64,000 nucleotides of DNA from Aquilaria yunnanensis (lineage: Eukaryota > Streptophyta > Magnoliopsida > Malvales > Thymelaeaceae). A program made the position numbers and the translations under genes. Shown piece by piece: positions 1-11,800 of the stretch. Where the stretch lies: assembly GCA_039654915.1 (NCBI GenBank), contig CM077593.1, positions 114,625,413-114,689,412 of the forward strand. The letters are read 5' to 3'. The notes below the pieces were generated by a model. The model was not told the origin of the DNA. It did not search any database and was given only the letters and a program-made list of their open reading frames with translations. Each line of letters starts with the position of its first letter. Positions within the stretch are counted from its first letter, which is position 1.

Positions 1-149
1 CACAAAAAGGTTTAGGAAGCAAGTATGGCGGATGACAATGGTTAAGACGTCGATTTCGACAAAGAAATAGAAGGCTCGTATCATTTTTTGAGATCTATGA
101 TAAAAACATCTACAATTTGTGTTTTATATTACAAAATAACATGAATTTG

Positions 150-405
150 TACATATATATGTATGCTACTGGGTTTTATATATATGTTCTTGATTTATAA
201 ATAGCACACATACATATGTATTTTTTTGGGACGTACATGTATGTTCTAGGTTTGTAAAGAACATAAGTATATATGTGTTTACTTCTGATGTTTATATGTA
301 TGCTTCTGTATTTGTAAAAACACAAATATATATGTATGCTTTTGGACTTTATATGTGTGCTTCTAGTTTTGTAAAGAATACAGATATATATGTATGTTTC
401 TCGCA
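150..405. repeat. Degenerate tandem repeat, AT-rich, ~55-60 bp unit
   Basis: Successive units share the pattern gtttatatgtatgcttct, then a t/g-rich stretch with tttgtaaa, then an (at)n stretch ending atatgtatg. The same units reappear at about 742-835, so the array is split by the LINE tail between them. Unit length was estimated by eye. Confidence 0.6.
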
Positions 406-407
406 GA

Positions 408-738
408 CAATTTTGTAGGCATCTATGTGGTCAATATGGAAAGGAAGAAATGAATTAATCTTCAAAGGAAAAACTTTTGTAATTTCAACAATATTTTCAA
501 AAATTCAAATGCTATCTTACTTGTGGCTAAAGTCTAGATGAAGTAAATTTGATTGCTCATGGGTAGACTGGTGTTTGCCGCCCCTATTGGCTGTTAACTC
601 GTGCAAGTAGACGGGAGTCTGGGCAGGGGGCATCAATGTTTTGGTACTAGATCTAAGTCCAGCTCCTTGCTAGTATGTTGCATGTGTAATTCTTGTTTGG
701 ATCAATAAAGTCTTTTTGCTACTAGTTGTTAAAAAAAA
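408..738 (+). mobile_element. LINE (L1-type) 3' tail, 5'-truncated
   Basis: The plus-strand frame at 428-472 reads WSIWKGRNELIFKGK, the tryptophan-rich motif common near the C-terminus of plant L1 ORF2 proteins (the end of the zf-RVT region). Next come a non-coding tail with an aataaag signal near 703 and a short poly-A run at about 730-738. Only the extreme 3' end is present, so this is a dead 5'-truncated copy inserted into the tandem repeat. Target-site duplications were not clear. Confidence 0.6.
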
Positions 739-741
739 TGC

Positions 742-835
742 ATATTTCTAGGGTTTATATGTATGCTTCCGAGTCCGTAAAAACAAAATATATATGTATA
801 CTTTTGGATTTTATATGTATGCTTCTAATCTGTGT
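742..835. repeat. Continuation of the tandem repeat interrupted by the LINE tail
   Basis: It carries the same units as 150-405 (gggtttatatgtatgcttcc, gtaaaaacaaaatatatatg). Confidence 0.55.
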
Positions 836-2731
836 ATTAATTTCCCTTTCCTTTCCCCTTGCAATGTATATATAGCAAAGTAAAAAGAGGTATTTGTCAT
901 TGCTGCTTCAATCATATATCATTATTGATATGTACTTCAATACTTATAACATACTTCTGATTTGAGAGTGATTAGGGCTATGGTTTTTCAAACTTTTTTT
1001 TTTTTTTTGGTAATCAGAAATATCTAGATAATATATAAGAGGTAAGAGGTGCTTATATATAAAACAAAAAAATAGAGAGTATCCATTTTTAAGAGCTCAA
1101 ATGGCACTTAAACAAATATTATGATATTATATAGAATAATGGGAAAATCGGAGTTTAAACAGCGTTCCTTCTGGACATTAGGTCAAAGGTCTAGGCAACG
1201 GTTCATCAAACTTAGAATGTGTATGTACCAATAATATTATACTATAATTTATTAAAAGCTTGAAGGCATTCTTTATTTTAAGGAAAGTGAGCAAATATAT
1301 GCTCAATTGTTCCAAAAAAAAAAACATTTTTGTCCAAAATGATGTCACTAGACAGAGTTGTCAACGGTTTTTATAAAGCTATGCAAGTAAATCATAATAT
1401 TGAAACCAATAAAAGATGTTTGATATAGGTAAAAATATTAGTGCAAGTTTACCCAAGTCCTGTTTTCTATGTTATTTTTTTAGGAGAAGGGTTCATCTAA
1501 TAGCTTGCTACTAAACATTGGTGTTTGCATCTAAATTTTTATACGCCACCTTCGTGTTGTACTAAACGTAGATGTGATGTTGCCCAAGTACAACACAAAG
1601 AGGGCCAAGATCGAGCTATTCTACTTCATGAAGGAGATCAAGAACATAGTTAGCTGTGTGAGGGGCTAGCGAGGGTGGAGAGGGACGAGAAGATGAAGAA
1701 GGGGCGGCAAAGGCTGAGTCAGGCTAGATTCTAGGCAGCTAGCTCAGGATGACAATGTAGACGAGGAAATGGCTGGTAGAGAGTGAGGCATCCCACGGGT
1801 ACACGGTAAAGGAGGAGAAAAGATGCTTGGTGAACGGAGCCCGGTTAATTGAGGTGGGGTTGTGGTGAGGCGAAAGAGGCAAATGAGATTAGAAAAAATA
1901 AAGGTGAAGAGCGTTACCTAGGCACATGACAGACACAAGTTAGTCAAAGAATTAACTGACCCACTTAAGCAAGTCTAGGGGATGAGTTAGTCCAAGTTCA
2001 AATTTAGAAAGATAATTGTCCTAATCAATTAAGTTCAGAGGCTGATGGGGTATTTCAACCATCAAATTTTCGTCTGATGGTTTGATTGAGTTAACTTGAA
2101 TGCTGTGCTGTACAACCTGACAATTGATTCTGTTCTCTAATTTGTAAAGCTTTTTCATATAATAATAATAGGCCCAAAACTAATGGCTTTAAGGTGCCAA
2201 ATTCAAATCTCAGAAATTTTATCTGTATGAAATTTTATTATATTGTTCATATAGTAATTCATTTTGTTATTTATGTATTCTTCTTATTGTTGGAAATGTA
2301 TGTGCACTTGAAAAGAAGAAAGTCAAGAAACCTCGGCAAATTCAACAAAAAATTACTTTAAAAGTATAAGTGATGAAGAAAAGCACAATTTCGGAACATC
2401 GAAGCGTAAAAATGATTAAAAAAAGATACGTTTTCGTGTGGTCCAATCAACAATCTTGAAATGTGTATAGAACAGAAGCAGCGAAGAAATAAATGAATCA
2501 CAATTAGCATATAAACAGCAATCCCCATCAACAAAACCACACAGCTTTTTCTGCGTTTTTAGCAAGCAACCTGCTAGGCAAAAACTATCCCTTTTTGCTT
2601 TTTCAGTTTGTCTTTATCCAAATGTTCACCTGTGGTTCTGTACAGGCAAAGCTAACCAGACAGCTGCTTCTTGTTCTTCCTCACACACTTGCAAATCCCA
2701 ATTCAGGCTTTAGTAAAGCGACCATGGAGGT
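836..2731. other. Intergenic, no gene recognised
   Basis: AT-rich sequence with several homopolymer runs. The GC-richer patch at 1,560-1,900 has short frames (for example one reading TKRAKIELFYFMKEIKNI) that resemble transposon or gene debris, but I could not assign them. The end of this stretch should contain the SPHK1 3' UTR. Confidence 0.5.
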
Positions 2732-5700
2732 CTATGATACAGGGGAAAATAAAGTTGCTAAACCTTTTTCAACTGTTATTTCGAGTTTATCATATGCCAT
2801 TAGGCTTTTATGGTTACCCTTGTATGTTCCTTTACCTCTCGCGAGGACTTCGCCATCAGCATCAATGAATCCTTCCTTAGATGGATCCTCCACACGCGCA
2901 CCAGGCTCCAAGGCAAAAGCTTTTACCTGCACTTTGTCACTAAGTATCAGATAACGAGTTCAACACATAAGTTCCAAAGAATTATTTACAGTGACCGCAA
3001 ACTCTGGTGTAATTGTACCGAATTGTCAAACTACTGCTTCAGGAATGTAACCCTTCTTGACTCCCATTTTCGTAGTATGGTTATGATGGTAACTCGGGGG
3101 AAACGAAAACCACACCAAAGATACAAGTTAATATTGCTGTCCTACCTTAACATATGTCACGTAAGGAGATTTAACATGGCCTCCAGTGTTCAGTTCGCTC
3201 ATTAAGGACAACAAGGATAACCGAGGACAATCCCTGATCATAACCAAGTCCAAGTAACCATCTGAAAACTGCAACTCAACCAAACACACAGGAATGTCAG
3301 TCGACCTTGCCTGATTTTAAAATCTTAAATAGAACCCATCCAAATAAGTCCACCTCAAACCAGATCTGCAGCTCCTTTTAGCAATCTCAGCCATCTTTAA
3401 ACAACAGGACAGCCATTTATTTCACAGCACAAATAATGAAAACTAGAGGATTCCGGCTAATTGTAAGAATATCTGTAATTCCACGCTAACAAAGGGACAT
3501 GAAGCTGTGCATGCCAAAAAAAATTCAACATAACATGCTGCACTCTGATATCAAGAAATTTCTTTCATACTTCAAATTGGCCGAATGTTAAAGTCAATGA
3601 ATTTCACGCCTTAAGAACTCAGTTCCTCCTCCCCCACATAATATCAATTTTATCCAAATTAGCACATAATTTCATTTTCAAAAGGATTCTGTGTCATATA
3701 GTTTTACACATGCAATCTCCTTCACATTGTTTCACATCTGCATCTTACTAAAAATGCATGTATTAATCCCTCCTCTACATAAAAGCTACACGACAGTCAG
3801 AAGCATGTCCCCCCCCCCCCCCCCCCCCAAAAAAAAAAAAAAGAAAACCTTGCTCCCTTATAGAAAAATTATCCACTGATATGAACAAATTACATAATTT
3901 AGTTACACAATCCATGCCATGCTTCCCCTTTACGCACAGGAACAGGAGAAAGGAGAGTAGTTGAATAAAGAAAGTAGCAACCATATGCCGAGATAAGGGC
4001 AGAACAGACCTTTGCATCAGGTGCAGCCATGACATCTCGACTTCCCCATGGGACATTATGAAGCCAGACCGAAACAAATGGTCCGCTGATAGTTCTCCAT
4101 TCTAGGTCCTCCAACTTGACATCAGGTCCCACATAGCCAAGCTGTTGAACCTTTGCAGCCTCCTCAAGATTTGACTTTTTCTCACTGGTTGATGCACCAT
4201 CGCAACTTCTTGGCTCCCCGTAATCTTCATAGCCAGGTGCAGGAACAAAAGAAATGCATCCACTGTAATGCCGCAGGCGGAATATTCTTTGTATAGCCTA
4301 CATACAATAACTTCATCAATAAGTTTCTTAATGATAGTTGACTGAAAGTTATTGGAGAAACAACCTCCATTTCACATGCATGTGCATAAATTTGCACATT
4401 AATCCTAAATTATACTGGTCCAGAAGCATCTAACTTCAATCATGACTGATATTTATCGGTACGGATGCAAACATTAAGTATAAATAAATAACACAGAGAG
4501 AGAAACCAATAAAGCCATGAATGGAACCATCAGAATTGATATCAGATGTATAAAATAGAAGTTATGGATAAAGAGAAACATACATAAAAATCAATTCGAG
4601 CACTTCCCATCCACCTATATTTCTCAGACTCGATATCTATGTCAGCCACCAAACCTGAAATTAAATAGACCAGCACCAAATGAAACTGCCGAACTACTGG
4701 AAATCTGGAGCTGAAATATCAAGGAAACAGTTTCTCTAAAATTATCCCAATAGATCAACTGTGAAATGAGAAGTTGTTTTGTACCCCATGCAAGCATCAG
4801 AACACTGAAAAATCTCTTTTCTCCTTGCACCATTGTAGCTACATCCAGCAAACGCTTATGTCCTACAATGAGTGGAACATGAGGTATAGCATTATTGCCC
4901 AGAAGGAACTGCCATTATCATAGAAAAGAGAACTTATGAATAGAAATAATTAAAAGACAGAAACTGTAAGTAACCTCGGATGATAGAAACAATGGCATTA
5001 GATGCAACACATGGTTCACCAGCAGCATCTAGCAAAGATTTTGCCATGCCATTCCCGGTCCCTGTAGCAAAATGTTTAAGTAGAATCAAAGGCCCTAATA
5101 AAGCAACTGGTAACTAGAAAAAATAAAAAGAGCATATACAAATAAATCAGTATTGCAACTAATATAGCAAGAAAACTTTAGACATTCTAATCATCCATAG
5201 TCATGGTGAAGTAAAACTTCAGTCCCATGTAGGAAGAATATTTTAAGCTGTTTCTACCCAATAACCAGAAAGAAAAAATTTGATGTCAAACACTCATTCG
5301 AATGGCCTACTAGTGAGGAAAACAATGATCTTAAAATTTAGACGATTATGTGAGCACAAGGCATCAGAAGATAACTCCTGAAACTACTCTTGAAAGATTG
5401 AGCAGAACTGAAATTGTTGAAATTTTGGAATAAGATGTTTCTAAGTTCTAACTAGTAAAGAATGGGAGGCAGAGAAACAAACCAGCAGGAACCACACCAA
5501 GAGGCATTCTAATTGCATCTCTCCAATCTTCTCTTTCAAGAAGTCCATTTACCACCTACTAAAGCGTGAAAAACATTCTTAGAGTGGCCTAAATTTTCTG
5601 AAGCAAAATTCTTGCTCAAATAATGAACTCTGTTGACAATGAAGTGTCTGGCACAACATATAAGGCAACAAGAGAGGTTATACAATGAGGTATTATCATT

Positions 5701-7316
5701 TAGGGCCGTGATTATGGATTATGTCACAGACAAAAAATATCACAGATGGATCTGGACCGTCCGTGACTGTGGGACCCACTGTCAAGGACAGTCTAGATCA
5801 GTCCGTGATGTCTGTTGTCTGTGACATACAGATTTTCCTATCATTTAAGCAGAAAATAGACACCAGGGCACTTGAAATATTCTATAAGTGGAGTTCATCT
5901 ACCATATTAACCATGATTAGTAAATACATCAAGGTCTATGCAGAGATGTAGGATGAGGAAAATCTGAAGATATATATCTGATAATAGAAGGTGAGCCATG
6001 GAAATGAGGGTCAACAGGCTTGCATTACCCTTTTAATATTTGAAAACCCATTAATTTATATGATATTGATTCAAATACCCCTCAATACTCAAAAGAGTAA
6101 TAAATAACAATTTTATGAACAACCCAGGAAAGCTAAATTATCAAGGTAAGACATGAAATCAACCAACGCCATAACTCTTTTGAACTTGAGTAGCAAACAT
6201 CATTGCGGAAGAGGGGCATAGATTGAAGCGTAAGAAAACAGAGAAAGATGGTGCAGGGGATGTCTACCAAAAACACCTTCAAATGGCAGTTGCCAAGATT
6301 TGGTATTCGGAGATCGTCCTTGCGTCTTTGCATACAAAATAGTCATACTTCGCTTGGAGGAAGAAGAAATTTTGCATCACAACTAAGACCAAAGTTCCAA
6401 ACATTTTCAAAGACTTCTCAAAGGAGCAAAAATTACATGATACTAACCATGCAAGAGGAGGCAAATCCAACTAACCTCAACAAGTACGCCATCTCCACTA
6501 ACACAGACGATCCCGTCATACTTAGAGAGATCCAAACTGTTAACAACTTCTTTTGCGTGCAGCTGATATTTGGTTTCTGAAAAACCCGCAGAGGGAAAGC
6601 TCACTTAGCCCAAAATCCGGGAAAATCAAGAAGAAAAAACAGTCTCGAATTTTAGAACCTTCAACTGTGAACTGGATATCTGCATCTTCCAGGAAAGGCC
6701 TCACATCCTCGAGAAAAATCTTAGTTGCGGATTTCTTCCCGCCAAAAGGGTTCATGAAAACGAACAGACTCTTGGGGCGGCCTGCCAGTGGTCCATCCAA
6801 CAAAAATTAGGAACAGAGCCAATTTAATGCGACTAAAAGAACAACAACAAACCTTCAAAATAATTGCTCGTCTACTTCTTTTAAAAAAAATGACGGCATT
6901 AAATGAAACTGGGGAGAGAGAACAATTTTCTGACCGAGAGAATCTATAAATTCGCGAAGCTTCTGCGACCAGAGCGCGTGCGACTCCTGGGAGAGAGGCT
7001 GGAAGACGAAGCTCGTCCTCATCAAATCGCCCTTCCCGCCGGTACAGCAGATTCCTTCCCGCCGTTCAACTACGGCTTTGATCCTAATCTCAGGACCTTC
7101 GACCGAGAACCCAAGGACTTGCTTCTCAACGGTGAAGCAACTTTGACCGGCGCCCAACCAGCGGAGCTTCCCGTCGGCGGTGAAGGTCAGCGATGTCTCC
7201 GCGCCGTTGACGATGACCCGGTCCGAGAGAATCGGGGGCTGGTCCGCTGGTTGACCCTGATCCATGGTGGAGACTGGAATTGGGGGTGTGTTAGGTTTTG
7301 GCCGTTGGGACGGCAT
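2732..7316 (-). CDS. SPHK1: Sphingosine (long-chain base) kinase 1, 10 exons
   Basis: ATP-dependent kinase that phosphorylates sphingoid long-chain bases, giving signalling lipids; in plants it is tonoplast-associated and linked to ABA and guard-cell responses (family knowledge). Exons on the minus strand in order: 7316/7265-6935, 6781-6659, 6576-6476, 5555-5483, 5061-4975, 4862-4785, 4654-4584, 4297-4010, 3268-3146, 2926-2732. The frame closes at 1,470 nt, 489 aa from the ATG at 7265, close to the usual plant length. The in-frame upstream ATG at 7316 would add 17 residues; I prefer 7265 because MDQGQ resembles plant N-termini. Visible motifs: KSLFVFMNPFGGKK from residue 114 (start of the DAGK-type catalytic domain), the nucleotide-binding loop SGDGVLVE at 178-185, VPAGTGNGM near 207-215, FSDGYLDLVM from 385, and the C-terminal DADGE around 447-451. 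It lies head to tail 1.6 kb downstream of APC4, an arrangement recalled from Arabidopsis. No frame break was seen. Confidence 0.95.
3810..3842. repeat. Poly-C/poly-A run in SPHK1 intron
   Basis: A run of about 19 C followed directly by A residues, in the intron between exons 8 and 9. On the transcribed strand it reads as G. It is mutation-prone and length is probably unreliable. Confidence 0.85.
5723..5825. mobile_element. Small foldback MITE in SPHK1 intron 3
   Basis: Two ~45-bp arms (5723-5767 and 5781-5825) are inverted complements with about 10 mismatches. Both begin GTCACAGACAA and contain GATCT then GAC and GTCC; a 13-bp spacer separates them. The element is flanked by tat/ata. With a size of 103 bp and no coding capacity it is a MITE or foldback element. 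It lies between exons 3 and 4 and should be spliced out. Confidence 0.75.
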
Positions 7317-8889
7317 TTGGTCAGAGGGAGGTTTGGGTTTTGGGTTTTGGAATTGGAGGTTGGCTGCTAGAGAGGAGCCAAGCTACCCAACCAAAACCAT
7401 GACGTCTCGTCTCGTCTTGCCTCGTCTGCGTTACTTTTCTATCGCCATGAACGCCAGATTGGCTTTGCTTGGCCTGAGTTGTTACTTTTCGATTCGACGT
7501 TTTCAGTGTGACTTTGAATTTTCATGGATTTTGCAGCTTTTCTTCTCCTTCTTCTTCGAATACCTTCTGTTTTTTTTTGGGGGGGTCGATGCCCTGGTCA
7601 AGCAAGTACGGCCAACAGCTACGCTAATTTTTTGTTTTATTTCAAATAATTGTGAGAATTATATTCAGAATTCATTAATTTCAAAATTCATTCCATTATC
7701 TTAAATTATAGTATAATTTAAGAGTGACACAAATTTCATCAAAAAAAAAAAGGAAAAAAAGGAGAGAGTGATCACAAATATCTTGATTCTTGACTACATT
7801 TAATTTAAAAATTAATTTTTTAAAATCAATAAACCCCAAAGTTTATATGTCGTGGATCATGATATACGTTTCACAGATATTTGGCCGACACGTATAAGTC
7901 CACTATGCATGTTACGGCCTCAACTGAGTAGGGCCATCCCATCTCGGCTCCACACTTCAAATCAGTTGCGTTATTGGAGAATTATGAAGTGAGCCGCAAG
8001 TTGTAACCTTTATCCACAGCTTGCTCCTGCATTTGCCTAGCTTAGCTAGCGTCCAAATTCTCCTTCCACAACAAGTAAACGTGCATCCGAGTAGGACATG
8101 TATTGCTCAATGTGAGATTTAAAACGTTGGTAGCTAGCGGCCTCACCCTCACCGTGTGCCCGCGAGCTAAGAAATCTGAAGTTACACAACGAGCTAGGAG
8201 ATACCCTTTCACGGAAAACTTCTTCCTTCGTCTCTCATTTATGACTTGTCATGTTTTGATCCCCAACGTCTAAATTGTCTTGATCTGGCCCTTATTGTTG
8301 AAAAAGGTCTCATTTCAATTTTAATCTTAGCAGATTCTGTTAAAGTTGACAGAAAAAAAAGCACGTCAAACATTTATTTGACACTTGGCCAGTGATTTCA
8401 TTGCTAGTCTCAAAAGAAACAGTCAACCAAAACATCATTTAGAGACATTTTACTTCAATTTAAATGGCATTAGTCAAGAAAAGGGCTGCAATAATTCTTC
8501 CTCCATTTCATAATACGATTACCCTTTCAAAAACATGGAGTATGATTTTAATTTTAGAATACAAGGACTAAATAAGGACAATTTTGAGGTCGGGGACTAA
8601 AAGAAGACAAAGAATATAGGTTAGGGACCACAGAAGAATTTGCCCAACCTTTCAATTCCGATGCTTACTTTACAAGTCAGTTCAAGAAACCATAGCCCTC
8701 CCGTCAAGAAATATGGAGGGCTAATTGTTGGTGATCAATTCTCAGCGAGTTCATCCAAAAGATCACTGGGTGCAATCTAGTTAACATGGGAACATGTCAT
8801 ATAAATAATTCGAAACTGTGCCTCGTGACACGCAGATCTCTAGAAATTCACCTAAAGTTACAATGGAAGATCTTGCCTGATAACAAAAG
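7317..8889. other. Spacer between SPHK1 start and APC4 stop
   Basis: It holds the SPHK1 5' UTR and promoter on the minus strand (about 7,266-7,700, the GC-richer part) and the APC4 3' UTR near 8,880. A stretch at about 8,500 reading cttcctccatttcataat looks like a decayed Stowaway-type end. No other gene was seen. Confidence 0.5.
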
Positions 8890-11800
8890 TTAATCTGTAT
8901 CTGTAACTTCATCTTCGTCTTCATCCAAAATGTACACCAGCGCACGCCTTTTAGCAGCAAATATACAAGCTACACCCCTGGATGCTGCCACCGTATGCAC
9001 CAAGTTCATAAAGGCATCAAAATACATGTAAAATTGAAGATAATTTGTACACATCTAACAAATATGGAAGTGAGTTCCAAACGTGTTCTGTGAAAGTTGC
9101 AGTTTAGGAATTAAGAACAGCGCCACACTCTGTCTCCGTGCAAATAGTGCTACAACAATGTTCAATTGGAGACCAAATTCCAAGTACTTCTCCCCCGATA
9201 ATAATAAACTAGCCATAGATGGCGCTTAGAAAGCCAGGTTGTTTTTGCAGTTTAAGGTCTCATTCAATAATCTTGTTAATAAAGGATCGAGAAACATGGG
9301 CACTGTGATAATCAAACAACGACACAATGAAATTTTGATTTCGTTAACAGGCTCTATTTATTCTCCAACAAAACAAAAAGTCAGATATGCATTATCTTTT
9401 CCACAATAAAAGCATTTCCTCGTATTCTTGTTCCTCTACAACTGTCCAGTTCGTTATGAATTAGAAGAAAAATAATTGCTTACTGAAACAGAAACTCCTC
9501 CACTCATCCAGAAAGGAATGATACTTCTCTAATTTTTTAGCAGTTTAAGGATGTAGCACATGACAATATAACAAAAAGAAAAAAGTAAGGGAAACTAACA
9601 TAGGTTTTAAACGTTATTCTCCACTCACACTTTTTAAACTTTTCCCTTTTGCCCCAACATGAATAACAATAATAGGTTTTTCATATTTTATTCCAACCTA
9701 ACCGATATTATATATGCGCCTGTTTAGGAGAGGAATAGGAATCCACGCTTAGCCCAATTAAAACAATTAAAACAATTAAAACAATAACGTGGTTCAGGCT
9801 ATAGATTTTGAAGTGCATAGTTCTTTGTCAACATCTATCATACACTACAATAAGAATCAATGAATGAGACACTAACCACTCACTGCCAAGGGTGCAACAA
9901 CTGCATGTGGAATGATTCGAACCTTCTCATTCTCCAGTTCCAAGTACACAATAGATTCCTAAACATATTGTAAGAAGTAATTTAACCGAAAGAGAAGCTT
10001 GGGAGAGGCCGATCAATAAACGTTTTGCCTCGGATAAAAATTCACTACATGTATTAAAATACGAACAATAACCAATTCAAGGGATACAACTAGAAAGGAA
10101 CTGGCACATAAGACAAAGAAAGTGTACCAAGTGGTACGTGATGGCACAGAACAGAAAGCAGACGACATCTTATCAATCTTAGTTTACATAAAAATTCAGA
10201 AGGAAAGGAACATGAATCACTGAAACATGACCGCCTTCACTTCAGTTCAGTTGGATTAATGAAAATAGAGAAATAGTGTTAAAAGTTCTGATTTAATGGA
10301 GAAACATATAGTTTTACTTTTGATTATGGAATTCAAGGGCATGTTTACTTGGCAGAGTTTGCCTTGAACAGCATTTGAAAGCCAAAAACAAGTGAATAAG
10401 CAAGCCAAAAACTCACCTTCAGTCTGTCCAAGTTCCAATGGTTTTGAGAAGTGGACCTAGGAATAGGTACAAATGGAAGATCGCTAGCCTGAATAATCAT
10501 CAGGCAAGATTCTCCAGCGCCATCAGTAGTGTCTGTTTCATTTAACAGCAATACAATCTGGCTCTCCTGTATTCAATTATACGGAGCAACTTACATTATT
10601 TAACACAATTTTGTGCTTACAAACTAACCAAGGAAAAGATAAGACAATCACCTTGTACAAACAAAGATCCACGCATTCATACCCATGAGGCAAAGACAAC
10701 AATATAGCTTCTAACAGAGCAGAACCCTGTTTTGAGCAACTCAAGTTATATGTAAACCCCCTTGCTACACCAATACAATTTGTGATGTCTGAGAAAGAGT
10801 CATCAGGAATTCTAAAAGAAATGTAATCAGTAAGTCCCTGTTGATAATTCTCGTCAGATGATAGGGTTGTGAAACCATCCTACACACCAAAAAACAAACA
10901 GCACAGAAGAATAAGCATTAGAAGGAAATGGAAGTTAGACTCAATTTTTTTCCCCTGATACTTCGAAGTTGACTCACTAAGAATGTCAGACATGGTGGTA
11001 CCAAGATAAAGCACTAATGATAAAATAGCTACAGAACTGTAGACAGTAGTGACTTATACTTTATTGCCACATGAGTGTCACAACAACTTTATAGAAGCAA
11101 AATAAAAAGAAGTTGGTTTGTTTCCAAGGGAGGACCCACCTTGTAGTATGATATTGATAGAGCAAACGCAGGCATAGATTCTAGTGGAGATGATAGAGGA
11201 AACAGTGGCAGCATAGCCTTACAAATTATCTTCTGAGAAACTGTTGAAAAGGGCATGAGGAAAGCTTCCTTCAAACTGAAATTGTTAAGCCATCAGTATG
11301 AAGTCTATAATTTTTAAGTGAGGCACGAAGGTGATGGATAAGGAATATGACAAGCTAACTTGTCATTCACAAGTAAAAAAAAACCACTTATATTTTGATT
11401 CCTAAGACAAGATGAACTGAGTGATCTCAAAAGGTAGCTGCAGTTTCATTCCAATAACAGGACCTGACAAATTCCAAAGCAAATGCTCATTATTTTACAA
11501 CGCTTTCTATGGAGCTGACTTTCTGACTAGCTAGTATCCACGCATCTGTGTGTATTTTAGACTGGATTGCAGGAAAAAGCTACTCTCATAAAAGGGTTGT
11601 GTCAGGAAGAGCATCCAGCATAAAACTTTGCAACTATGCTTTTTGCATGAACTTGCAGTGTGAACTAACATTAAAGTTACCATGAAAAAAAAATAACTTT
11701 AAAGTTAATTGACGCTACACTTCATGCTATCAACCCCAACATAGTTGGGCTTAAGGTGCAGTATGATGATGATGATGTTGATGATGATGATTACTGGAAA

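Noticed and set aside
1560..1900. GC-richer frame as a possible gene
   Set aside because: Stops in all frames within ~50 codons, and no recognisable family.
3775..4077. Minus-strand frame with a glycine run
   Set aside because: The glycines come from the poly-C run. The upstream part overlaps SPHK1 exon 8 read past its splice donor.
6903..7704. Long plus-strand frames opposite SPHK1 exon 1
   Set aside because: Shadow frames. The minus strand carries conserved kinase sequence with correct splice phase.
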